A stretch of 64,000 nucleotides of DNA, from assembly GCF_900115265.1 (NCBI RefSeq), contig NZ_FOVU01000005.1, positions 62,001 to 126,000 on the forward strand, in the 5' to 3' direction. The position numbers were made by a program, and so were the translations under genes. The DNA comes from Bradyrhizobium sp. Ghvi (GTDB lineage: Bacteria > Pseudomonadota > Alphaproteobacteria > Rhizobiales > Xanthobacteraceae). Shown in pieces: positions 52,473 to 60,688 of the stretch; positions within the stretch are counted from its first letter, which is position 1; the number at the start of each line of letters is the position of its first letter. Below the pieces are notes generated by a model. It saw only the letters and a program-made list of their open reading frames with translations, did no database searches and was not told where the DNA came from.

Positions 52473-53585
52473 GTGACAGTCTCTTCCAACAAACTTGATA
52501 TTGCGGTCCTGCCCGGCGACGGCATCGGACGTGAAGTCATGGCGGCCTGCCTCGAACTTCTGGCCGCCGTGGAAGCCAAGACCGCCGGCGCCCCTTTGCG
52601 AATGAACACATGGCAGGCTGGAGCGCAATTCTATGCCGAGAGCGGTGAAGCGCTGCCGAACGCCACCCTCGATGCGTGCCGCCGGGCGGACGCTGTTCTG
52701 TTCGGCGCTATGGGGTGGCCGGACATTCGGCATACGGACGGAACAGAGATCATTCCCCAGCTCGATCTTCGGATGGCGTTAGATCTTTACGCCGGCGTTC
52801 GCCCGATCCGTTGGTTTCCGGGCCTCCCGCGGATCTTGTCGGACGAGCGCGTGGATGACATCGATTTCGTCCTGGTCCGGGAGCAGACAGAAGGGCTCTT
52901 CCACGCGCGGGGTAGGGGCAAGGTCGTCGGTGACGATGAGGCGTACGACACGATGTGCATCACCAGGAACGGAACCGCGCGAGTGAGCGATTTTGCCTTC
53001 CGGCTGGCCCAACGTCGCCAATCAAGGCGCGGCCAGGCGCGGGTGACCTGTGTCGACAAGGCGAACGTGTTCACGTCCATGGCGTTCTTTCGCAAGATCT
53101 TCGATGAGGTCGCGGCGACGCACCCGACCATCGGGGCCGACCATGCGTATGTCGACGCCATGGCGCTTTTGATGGTCAAGAAGCCGTGGACACTCGACGT
53201 CATGGTCACCGAGAATATGTTCGGGGATATCCTGTCCGATCTCGCCGCCGGACTCGTTGGTGGAATGGGCATGGCCCCGTCCGCCGACGTCGGCGATAAG
53301 CATGCCTTGTTTCAGCCTGCGCATGGTACAGCCCCTGACATTGCCGGACAGGGAAAAGCGAACCCGTGCGCAATGTTCCTCTCAGCCGCGATGATGCTTG
53401 ATTGGCTCGCGGAGAAGCATAGCGAGCCCCAGCTGGAGGTTCGTGCTCGTCTGATTGAAGCATCAGTACAAATGGCGCTCTCTTCCGGGGCGGTGCCGAT
53501 CGAGCTGGGTGGCACGGCGGGATGCGCGGCAGTCACGCGTGAAACCATTGCAGCTCTTCCGCAAGCGATGAAGGCGGTGGCGTGA
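52473..53585 (+). CDS. Isocitrate/isopropylmalate dehydrogenase-family enzyme
   Basis: 370 aa, decarboxylating or NAD-dependent dehydrogenase fold. GTG start after TGGAGATG; the upstream frame is not family-like. Seen: LPGDGIGREVM at about residues 11-21, LDLRMALDLYAGVRPIRWFPG, REQTEGLFHARGRG and DKANVFTSMAFFRKIFDEVA with the catalytic Lys. NMFGDILSDLAAGLVGGMGMAPSADVGD carries the metal-binding Asp residues. The family includes tartrate and D-malate dehydrogenases. Tartrate-type or tetronate-type acids would suit this context better than leucine synthesis, but the substrate is inferred. Confidence 0.85.
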   Translation: MTVSSNKLDIAVLPGDGIGREVMAACLELLAAVEAKTAGAPLRMNTWQAGAQFYAESGEALPNATLDACRRADAVLFGAMGWPDIRHTDGTEIIPQLDLRMALDLYAGVRPIRWFPGLPRILSDERVDDIDFVLVREQTEGLFHARGRGKVVGDDEAYDTMCITRNGTARVSDFAFRLAQRRQSRRGQARVTCVDKANVFTSMAFFRKIFDEVAATHPTIGADHAYVDAMALLMVKKPWTLDVMVTENMFGDILSDLAAGLVGGMGMAPSADVGDKHALFQPAHGTAPDIAGQGKANPCAMFLSAAMMLDWLAEKHSEPQLEVRARLIEASVQMALSSGAVPIELGGTAGCAAVTRETIAALPQAMKAVA

Positions 53586-53905
53586 TGGGCGAGTTCGTCG
53601 TGACCGTGACCTTTTCCATCAAGGCGGGACACACGGTCGAGTTTCGCGAGGCGATGCTGGCGAACGCCGCCGATTCGATCGCACTCGAACCAGGTTGTCG
53701 GCTCTTCGATGTCTGTGAAGCAGACGACGGCGCTGAGATATTCCTTTACGAAATATATGACGACAAAGCGGCATTTGACGCCCACTTAGCGACCGAGCAC
53801 TTCCGCCGTTTCGACCGACTGGTCTCGCCCTGTGTGATCGAAAAGCGGATTGCGACCTACGTCCGTCTCGGGGGCACGACAAGATCGCACAAGTCTGGTC
53901 ATTAG
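53585..53905 (+). CDS. Antibiotic biosynthesis monooxygenase (ABM) domain protein
   Basis: 106 aa dimeric alpha-beta barrel protein of the LsrG/ABM type. The ATG overlaps the previous stop by one base (TGATG). FVVTVTFSIKAGHTVEFREAM near the start, LEPGCRLFDVCEADD and FLYEIYDDKAAFDAHLATEHF are the family's hallmark. Such proteins often act as small isomerases or monooxygenases in quorum-signal or sugar-derivative metabolism. Here it is co-transcribed with the preceding dehydrogenase. Function unknown. Confidence 0.87.
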   Translation: MGEFVVTVTFSIKAGHTVEFREAMLANAADSIALEPGCRLFDVCEADDGAEIFLYEIYDDKAAFDAHLATEHFRRFDRLVSPCVIEKRIATYVRLGGTTRSHKSGH

Positions 53906-53935
53906 TGACCTGGGGCCGTCGGGCTGGGGAATATC

Positions 53936-55561
53936 ATGAACTCCGATCAACTGAGAATGTTGTTTCCTAGCGCCGATGATAAAGGTCTGCGCGAGTTTGC
54001 GATCCAGCCGATCGAGCAGCGTCGCGTCCTCGTCGGTGGTGAAATCCGCGATTGGGCGGGGCCAACCAAGGATGTGCTCTCGCCGGTGATGGTTCGTGAC
54101 AACAACGGTCGTCTGACGCAAGCGTGGCTCGGCAGTCATCCGTTCGGAAGTGTCGAGTCGGCCTTGGTCGCTCTCGATGCTGCTGTGACCGCTTACGACA
54201 ATGGGCGTGGCGTGTGGCCGACGATGCGCGTCTCCGACCGTATCCTCGCGATGCAGAAATTCTTGGCTCGCATGAGTGCCTGCCGAGGAGATATCTCGCG
54301 TCTCATCATGTGGGAGATCGGCAAGACGCTGGCCGATTCCGAAAAGGAGTTCGACCGCACGATCGACTATATTAGGGAAACCATCGAGGCCTTACGCAAT
54401 CTCGACAATGCGAACTCCCACTTCGAAATCGTGGAGGGGACGGTCGGCCTCATCCGCCGCACTCCGCTCGGAGTCGTGTTGTGCATGGGCCCTTACAACT
54501 ACCCGCTCAACGAAACTTTCGCGACACTCATTCCTGCCCTGATCATGGGCAATTCCGTCGTGTTCAAGCCGCCGCGTAACGGGGTGCTCCTGTTCGAGCC
54601 GTTGCTCAATGCCTTTTGCGAAGCGTTTCCCCCGGGGGTGATCAACTTCGCCTACGGGGAAGGCGCTGAGATTGTCCCAGCGCTTCTCAGCACCGGCAAG
54701 GTCAACGTCTTGACGCTTATCGGGTCAAGCCGTGTGGCAGACCATCTCAAGAAGGTGCACCCAAAGACCAATCGTCTGCGTGCCGTGTTAGGGCTCGACG
54801 CCAAGAACGCGGCCATCATCATGCCTGACGCAGACATAGGGCTTGCGGCGCGCGAATGTCTGGCGGGAGCTCTCTCGTTCAATGGACAACGCTGTACCGC
54901 CCTGAAAATGCTGCTCGTCCATCGTGATGTTGAGCAGGCGTTCACGTCAGAATTTCTGCGGCTTCTCGGCGATCTGAAGATCGGAATGCCGTGGGCATCC
55001 GGTGTAAGCTTGACCCCCTTGCCTAGTACGGGGAAGGCCAAGCAGATGACCGAACTTCTGGATGACGCCGTCGCAAATGGCGCCGATGTTCTCAACGCCG
55101 GTGGCGGTACGGTCGAAGGCACGTTGTTCTATCCGGCGGTGGTATACCCGGTGACGTCAGCGATGCGGCTCTATCGAGAGGAGCAATTTGGTCCGCTCGT
55201 CCCGATCATGAGTTTTGACGACCTTGAGGTTGCGCTCGATTACGTCGCCACATCCGAACACGGTCAGCAGGTGAGCCTGTTTGCCAGCGATCCTGACATG
55301 ATCGGCCGTATGGCGGACTCGCTGGTCAATCAGGTGTGCCGGGTGAATATCAATTGTCAGTGTCAGCGTGGGCCCGATGTCTTTCCGTTCACCGGAAGGA
55401 AGGACTCAGCCGAGGGCACGCTGTCGGTCACGGATGCGCTGCGTTCGTTTTCAATTCGCTCGATGGTGGCAACGAAATACACCCAGCCAGCGCGCGAAAT
55501 CCTCAATGCCATTGTCGATGGTCACCATTCGAACTTCATCCACACGGGCTTTATTCTCTGA
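53936..55561 (+). CDS. NADP-dependent glyceraldehyde-3-phosphate dehydrogenase-like aldehyde dehydrogenase (GapN group)
   Basis: 541 aa, longer than the usual ALDH. Family features: GVVLCMGPYNYPLNETFATLIP, PALIMGNSVVFKPPRNG, and catalytic Cys in SFNGQRCTALK. C-terminal INCQCQRGPDVFPFTGRKDSAEG is of the GapN type. The segment that usually holds the general-base Glu (LELGGKN) reads LGLDAKN here, close to the LGLEAKN of some GapN relatives but with Asp for Glu. It would make 3-phosphoglycerate from glyceraldehyde-3-P if it has the classic activity, which is plausible in a pathway that also contains a transketolase. Substrate unproven. Confidence 0.85.
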   Translation: MNSDQLRMLFPSADDKGLREFAIQPIEQRRVLVGGEIRDWAGPTKDVLSPVMVRDNNGRLTQAWLGSHPFGSVESALVALDAAVTAYDNGRGVWPTMRVSDRILAMQKFLARMSACRGDISRLIMWEIGKTLADSEKEFDRTIDYIRETIEALRNLDNANSHFEIVEGTVGLIRRTPLGVVLCMGPYNYPLNETFATLIPALIMGNSVVFKPPRNGVLLFEPLLNAFCEAFPPGVINFAYGEGAEIVPALLSTGKVNVLTLIGSSRVADHLKKVHPKTNRLRAVLGLDAKNAAIIMPDADIGLAARECLAGALSFNGQRCTALKMLLVHRDVEQAFTSEFLRLLGDLKIGMPWASGVSLTPLPSTGKAKQMTELLDDAVANGADVLNAGGGTVEGTLFYPAVVYPVTSAMRLYREEQFGPLVPIMSFDDLEVALDYVATSEHGQQVSLFASDPDMIGRMADSLVNQVCRVNINCQCQRGPDVFPFTGRKDSAEGTLSVTDALRSFSIRSMVATKYTQPAREILNAIVDGHHSNFIHTGFIL

Positions 55562-55605
55562 CCGCAAACGACTCGAGAGCGATCCCGTAGCGACGGTAAG
55601 CCGCG

Positions 55606-56310
55606 ATGGATCCTGTTCGGAAAGAGGTCTTTGTTCCAGTCTTCGGTGTGCACGTGAGCGAGACCAAACGTCGAGAAGAGATTTGCCGGTTCGGCCGGTC
55701 ATTATTCGAACGGGGGCTGACACCAGGCTCGTCGGGTAATATCAGCGTCCGACTCGAGGACGGCGGGTGGTTGGTCACGCCGACCAACGCTTCTCTGGGC
55801 TTTCTTGATCCGGCCCGGATATCGAGGATCGACGCGGAGGGGCGCGCTGTTTCCGGTGATCCTCCGACCAAGGAGGTGCCGCTCCATGCTGCGCTCTACG
55901 ACACCCGCACGAACGCGGGGGCTGTCGTTCACCTTCATTCGACACATTCGGTAGCGCTCTCGATGCTGCCCGAGATCGACGCACGTGCGGCCCTGCCGTC
56001 GATGACGCCTTATTATCTGATGAAGTGCGGTCAGACGGCCCTGATCCCGTACTATCGACCAGGAGACCCCGCGGTCGCTTCGGCGATTACGGGGCTCGCG
56101 GGGAAATACTCCTCCATCCTGTTGGCCAATCACGGGCCGGTCGTCTCTGCCGAAACGCTCGAGGCAGCCGTGTTTGCGACCGAGGAACTCGAAGAGACCG
56201 CCAAACTCTATTTGCTATTGCGTGGCCTCAATCCACGCTTTCTGTCACCAGAGCAGGAGAACGATCTGGTCAAAACATTCGGACTGGCTTTGCCGGGATC
56301 GGGGTCCTAG
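55606..56310 (+). CDS. otnC: 3-oxo-tetronate 4-phosphate decarboxylase (class II aldolase family)
   Basis: 234 aa. Class II aldolase/adducin fold with PGSSGNISVRLEDGGWLV near residue 40, the metal triad HLHSTHS in VVHLHSTHSVALSM, PLHAALYD and ANHGPVV. The stretches LTPTNASLGFLDPARIS, PSMTPYYLMKCGQ, IPYYRPGDP and ELEETAKLYLLLRG are those of OtnC, which turns 3-oxo-4-phosphotetronate into dihydroxyacetone phosphate and CO2. It fits with an LtnD at 38741 and the DUF1537 kinase at 1186, although they lie far apart here. The start at 55606 has no strong ribosome-binding site. Confidence 0.85.
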   Translation: MDPVRKEVFVPVFGVHVSETKRREEICRFGRSLFERGLTPGSSGNISVRLEDGGWLVTPTNASLGFLDPARISRIDAEGRAVSGDPPTKEVPLHAALYDTRTNAGAVVHLHSTHSVALSMLPEIDARAALPSMTPYYLMKCGQTALIPYYRPGDPAVASAITGLAGKYSSILLANHGPVVSAETLEAAVFATEELEETAKLYLLLRGLNPRFLSPEQENDLVKTFGLALPGSGS

Positions 56311-56353
56311 CACGGCAAGCCCGGATGCGGGTCTCACTTAAGGAAGGACAGAG

Positions 56354-57208
56354 ATGAACGCCGACATCATCGCGCGAGGGCGCGTCGCAGTTGTGACTGG
56401 TGCGGCGAGCGGAATCGGCGCGGCTGCGGCACGCCGCTTTGCTCGCGAAGGGATGCGCCTCGTGCTGTTCGATAGAGACGAGAAAAGGCTTCGGGTGCTC
56501 GCCGGCGCGCTCGATACCGAAGTTGTCGCCATGGCAGGCGACGTATCCCGCGAGGCGGATCTCGAAGCTTTAAGGGAAGCGGCATACGAACAATTCGGTG
56601 AAGTTGCCTTGCTGATGAATAATGCCGCAATCATCGAGCGCGCGGGCCCTTACGAGAAAGTCGAAGCATGGCGACATGCGCTCGATGTCAATTTTTTCGG
56701 TCCACTCGCGGCCCAGCACCTCTTCGTTCCGCGAATGATGGAAGCAAAAACGCGAAGCGCGATCGTCAATCTCGGGTCCAAGGAAGGTATTACCACCCCT
56801 CCTGGAAAAGCGGCGTACTCCGTCTCCAAGGCGGCAGTTAAGGTTCTGACCGAACAACTCAGCCACGAGCTTTTGAAAGCGACTGGGGGACGTGTCACGG
56901 CGCATTTGCTGGTGCCTGGGTACACATGGACTCCCATGAACTTTCCGGGCCTGAAGCCGTTGCAGGATGTTAAACCGGAGGAGCCCTGGACGGCCGAACA
57001 AGTGATCGACCTGTTTGTCGAAAGGTTTCGGCGAGGCGACTTTTACATCATTTGTACCGACAACTCAGTCACATCCGAAATGGATGCTAGACGAATTCGT
57101 TGGGCCGCGGACGATATGGTTCAAAACAGGCCCGCGCTTTCCCGATGGCATCCTGATTGGGGGCCGCGCTTTGCGGCCTGGATGTCAGGACCGCCGGAGG
57201 AGGACTGA
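56354..57208 (+). CDS. SDR-family oxidoreductase
   Basis: 284 aa. GAASGIGAAAARRFA near residues 16-30, NNAAII in place of NNAG, Ser in NLGSKEGIT and YSVSKAAVK as Tyr-x-x-x-Lys. AAGGAAGGA precedes the ATG. A final GPPEED tail is longer than usual. It follows otnC by 43 bases and is likely in the same operon, with an unknown sugar or keto-acid substrate. Confidence 0.87.
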   Translation: MNADIIARGRVAVVTGAASGIGAAAARRFAREGMRLVLFDRDEKRLRVLAGALDTEVVAMAGDVSREADLEALREAAYEQFGEVALLMNNAAIIERAGPYEKVEAWRHALDVNFFGPLAAQHLFVPRMMEAKTRSAIVNLGSKEGITTPPGKAAYSVSKAAVKVLTEQLSHELLKATGGRVTAHLLVPGYTWTPMNFPGLKPLQDVKPEEPWTAEQVIDLFVERFRRGDFYIICTDNSVTSEMDARRIRWAADDMVQNRPALSRWHPDWGPRFAAWMSGPPEED

Positions 57209-57397
57209 GATATCGTTGAAATGGCGAAGTTGAGCAATACTCATGTGTTCGACCGTCTTTTTCGTTTTCCCTGCGCGAAGCGTTCTTTCATAACTGCTTG
57301 AAGTCGTTTTGCGGAGCGATCTCTCGTCCGTCGTATGCGGGGAGGGAATGTGCGGGTACGACCCGAAGCGAAAGCCACGCTTGGACGGAGTTTCAAC

Positions 57398-58381
57398 ATG
57401 AGCAAAACCATCACAACCGCAAAGGTCGTGTTTCTCGATAGGAGCACGATGCTGCCTGACGTTGTTTTGCGCCAATTGTCATTTTCACACGAGTGGATTG
57501 AGTACGAAGCGACGCGAGCCGAGGAGGTGAGCGATCGGATTGCGGATGCCCATGTTGTGATCACAAACAAGGCGCCGGTAACTGCAAAGGCGATTGCCAC
57601 AGCACGCAACCTGAAACTGGTGGCAGTCGCTGCGACCGGCACAGATATGGTGGATGTTGCGGCCTGTGCTGCCAGGAATGTGCTCGTGTCAAATATTCGG
57701 GACTACGCGCTCGACACAGTCCCCGAACATGCGTTCGCTCTTCTGTTTGCCCTCCGGCGTAGCCTTCTCGCGTATCGGGACTCGGTGCGGGCGGGACGTT
57801 GGGTTGAGTCGGGGCAGTTTTGCTATTTCGATTACCCAATCCGAAATATCGCAGGGTCTGTACTCGGGATCATTGGAGACGGTGCGCTGGGACGTGCCGT
57901 CGCGGACCTCGCGCGAGCCTTTGGGATGCGCGTCCTGTTTTCATCCTACAAAGGTGTGCAGGGAATGGGGCCGCTCTATACGCCGTTCGAAGACGTGCTG
58001 CGTCTCAGCGATGCGATCACCATCCACGCTCCGCTGACGCCGGCGACGCGCAACATGATCGGGGCGCCCGAGTTCGCACTCATGGAACGCAAGCCAATAC
58101 TCATCAATACGGCGAGAGGTGGTCTGGTTGACGAGATCGCTCTGGGTGAGGCGCTTCGTTGCGGTCGCATATCAGGCGCCGGCTTTGATGTGGCTACCGT
58201 CGAGCCTCCCTCAGCCGATCATCCACTCATGCAACTGACAGGGCTGCCCAACTTCATCCTGACGCCTCACGTCGCGTGGGCAAGTCAGGAGGCGGTGCAA
58301 TCGCTTGCGGACCAGCTCATCGATAATATCGAAGCGTTCTGGAATGGCACGGCGAAGAATGTTGTGAGGGGTGCTCACTAG
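57398..58381 (+). CDS. D-2-hydroxyacid dehydrogenase (glycerate/hydroxypyruvate reductase type)
   Basis: 327 aa. The ATG (MSKTITTAK) follows GGACGGAG; upstream codons are not family-like. NAD motif IIGDGALGRAVADLA near residue 156, catalytic Arg in NTARGGLVDE, Glu in GFDVATVEPP and His in LTPHVAWASQEA. These are the features of the D-isomer-specific 2-hydroxyacid dehydrogenases such as hydroxypyruvate reductase/glycerate dehydrogenase (HprA). It could reduce hydroxypyruvate or glyoxylate, linking to glycerate kinase at 36266. Confidence 0.88.
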   Translation: MSKTITTAKVVFLDRSTMLPDVVLRQLSFSHEWIEYEATRAEEVSDRIADAHVVITNKAPVTAKAIATARNLKLVAVAATGTDMVDVAACAARNVLVSNIRDYALDTVPEHAFALLFALRRSLLAYRDSVRAGRWVESGQFCYFDYPIRNIAGSVLGIIGDGALGRAVADLARAFGMRVLFSSYKGVQGMGPLYTPFEDVLRLSDAITIHAPLTPATRNMIGAPEFALMERKPILINTARGGLVDEIALGEALRCGRISGAGFDVATVEPPSADHPLMQLTGLPNFILTPHVAWASQEAVQSLADQLIDNIEAFWNGTAKNVVRGAH

Positions 58382-58553
58382 TAGACGGACCGAGAAGTCT
58401 CGCTTGACCATAGATAAGCCCGCTAAGCGATGTAAGCGGACCGCGCGTCGCTCAAGCCCCATCGACGGCTTTTAAATCCATAGCAGCCCTTGAGCTGGTG
58501 CCAGTGCTTCGACCGCTTGAACCCGGGTACCCTATTCCACCACTCTGTCGGCT

Positions 58554-58808
58554 ATGGAATTTGGAGAGATGGTAGAGCGGTATCTCTCGAGGGTTTGCGC
58601 TGCGCAGAATGACGTCAGCGGCTTCGAGCTGGAAGTGGTGAAGGTGCTGCCGGGCTGTACCATCGAGGCGGTGAAAATCCCGCTGTCGGGATCGGTGACA
58701 GGCTTCGCCGGCGACATCGGCGCGGTGCTGACGAGGCAAGATATTTCGACTATTCTTCAATGCGGACCATCAAGGGTGGGGCAGGACAGGGCCCCCGAGG
58801 GGAGATCG
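58554..58808 (+). pseudogene. Possible coding remnant in frame with the CBS gene
   Basis: The frame of the CBS gene is open upstream for 85 codons (MEFGEMVERYLSRVCAAQND and on). Codons in this stretch strongly prefer G or C at the third position and the peptide (ELEVVKVLPGC, PLSGSVTGFAGDIGAVLTRQD) looks like protein, not chance. I do not recognise a family. It may be the end of a decayed gene, or a genuine N-terminal domain fused to the CBS pair. The 172 bases before it (58382-58553) hold nothing I can support. Confidence 0.4.
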
Positions 58809-59252
58809 ATGAGCACAGTAAAAAGCGCTCTAGCCCAGAAGAAGGGTGCCCTGATCGATGTTCGTTCCGGCGACACGGTCGTCGAAGCCTTGCGCCAGAT
58901 GCGCGACAATCGGGTCCGGTCGGTGCTGGTCATCGACGACGACGTGCTGGTCGGTATCGTGACCCAGGGTGACTGCGCTATTAAAGTGCTGCTGCCCGGG
59001 CTCGATGCGAAGACGACGCCCGTGAGCCAGGTGATGACGAGCAACCCGGTTACGGTTAAGCCGGACGATCGGCTGGAGGGCTGCATGGCAATGATGGCTG
59101 CGCGCGGCTTTCGCCATCTGCCGGTGCTGGACGCGGGCAAGGTCGTAGGCGTGATCTCGATCGGAGACGTCGTCAAGAACATCATCCGGGATTTGGAGCA
59201 CAACGTGGACGACCTAATGGGCTATATCATGAAGGACGGCCCCGGGGGCTGA
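58809..59252 (+). CDS. CBS-domain protein
   Basis: 147 aa with two CBS motifs: GDTVVEALRQMRDNRVRSVLVID, then GIVTQGDCAIK; and VKPDDRLEGCMAMMAARGFRHLPVLD, then VGVISIGDVVKN. The ATG (MSTVKSAL) follows GGGGAG. Such small proteins bind adenine nucleotides or sense redox and energy state. The longer open frame (from 58554) would give a 232-aa protein; the short form is the usual length. It has no visible partner in the catabolic operons. Confidence 0.88.
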   Translation: MSTVKSALAQKKGALIDVRSGDTVVEALRQMRDNRVRSVLVIDDDVLVGIVTQGDCAIKVLLPGLDAKTTPVSQVMTSNPVTVKPDDRLEGCMAMMAARGFRHLPVLDAGKVVGVISIGDVVKNIIRDLEHNVDDLMGYIMKDGPGG

Positions 59253-59459
59253 TCTGCTTGTGGCCCATCTGCGACCTCGGAGAATGTCCTTCGGTCGCTG
59301 TTGGGGGGCCACCGGACATCAATGGCTAGCCCCTAGTGAGAACGTGCCTTAGGGAGCGATCAGACGACTTCACTTGCTCGACTAGAGTTGTGGAAGTCCC
59401 TTGACGAAATCGCGATGCTTGGGGGACGACTTGTAGCGGGCAGAGCGGGAAAACCACCA

Positions 59460-60347
59460 CTAACCTCGAAGATGGTCCAGGAACGCTCGCAGCGCGGAGG
59501 GCACTTGACGGTGGGAAGAGTAGTAGGCGTGGAAGCCCGGTCCGGGCGAAATCCACTCGGGCAGCACCGCAACCAGTGAGCCGCTCGACAATTGTGCTTC
59601 AACCCTGGCCTTCAGGCAATAGAACAGGCCAACGCCGGCCTCCGCCATTCGGATCGAGAGCTCGGAGTCATCCAGAATAATCGTTCCGGGAACGTCGATG
59701 GTGAGACGTTTCTCTTGATGCTCGAATTCCCATTCGTAGATTCGATCAGTGCCCAGGCGAATGCGGATGCACTTATGGCTCGAAAGATCTTCCGGGTGTT
59801 TTGGATACCCATGATCTTTGAGATAACCGGGTGAGCCGACAATGACCCATTCGAGACTGTCGCTCAGTCGCGAGGCAATCATGCCCTCGGGCACGGTCCC
59901 GCCATAGCGGATACCCGCGTCAAATCCCTCAGCGACCATGTCGACGAACTTGTCATCGACGGCAATCTCCACCTCGATCTCAGGGAAAGCGGCGAGAAAC
60001 GCTGGGAGCTTCGGCGCGAGAAGCAGGCGCGCAGCGTCGCGCAATGCAGTGATCCTGACGCGGCCTACAAGGTGGCCCCGGAACTCATTCAGGCCCTCGA
60101 TAGCTTCCTCAATCCCGCGGAAGCGAGGCTCCAGCTCACGCACGAGCATTTCCCCAGCAGCTGTAAGATGCACGCTCCGGCTGGTGCGATGGAGAAGCCG
60201 GACGCCAAGCCGTTGCTCGAGGCTTCTCATGGAATGGCTGAGAGCAGAGGCGGAGACACCCCTGATGGTCGCGGCGCGACGAAAGCCGCCTGCACGTACA
60301 ATCGCTAGGAAAGCTTCCAGCTCAACAAGGTCGGTTCGGTTACTCAT
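59460..60347 (-). CDS. LysR-family transcriptional regulator
   Basis: 295 aa. HTH at about residues 8-40 (LEAFLAIVRAGGFRRAATIRGVSASALSHSMRSLE), then a C-terminal effector domain with RVRITALRDAARLLLAPKLPAF and ASRLSDSLEWVIVGSPGYL. Full length. It lies alone between the CBS and chemoreceptor genes, divergent from the latter. No target gene can be assigned from the neighbourhood. Confidence 0.9.
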   Translation of the reverse strand: MSNRTDLVELEAFLAIVRAGGFRRAATIRGVSASALSHSMRSLEQRLGVRLLHRTSRSVHLTAAGEMLVRELEPRFRGIEEAIEGLNEFRGHLVGRVRITALRDAARLLLAPKLPAFLAAFPEIEVEIAVDDKFVDMVAEGFDAGIRYGGTVPEGMIASRLSDSLEWVIVGSPGYLKDHGYPKHPEDLSSHKCIRIRLGTDRIYEWEFEHQEKRLTIDVPGTIILDDSELSIRMAEAGVGLFYCLKARVEAQLSSGSLVAVLPEWISPGPGFHAYYSSHRQVPSALRAFLDHLRG

Positions 60348-60688
60348 ATCGAGATCGATGCATACGGCTCAACGGTTAGTCAATTTGCATTCAACAATCT
60401 GACCTTCGGTGACCGGCCAGACCTCGCAGTCCGTCCATCCTCCACCAAAGCACGATCTGAGAAAAGGGTTGGTCTTCAACAGTTTCCGATGGGTTCGCCA
60501 AGTCACTTGTGGCTAGGCCGGTCAACGTCCAAGCGTCAATGGTCGACGCTGGCCATTCCTCTGCAGCGACGATGCACCCGTCGTCCGGTAAGACGGATTT
60601 ACCTGACTTTGACCTCTCTCCACTCATGTTCAAATCTGTCTGGGGAAATCCCCGACCGCTGGGTGGGCCAGTGCTAACATGGGGGCGA

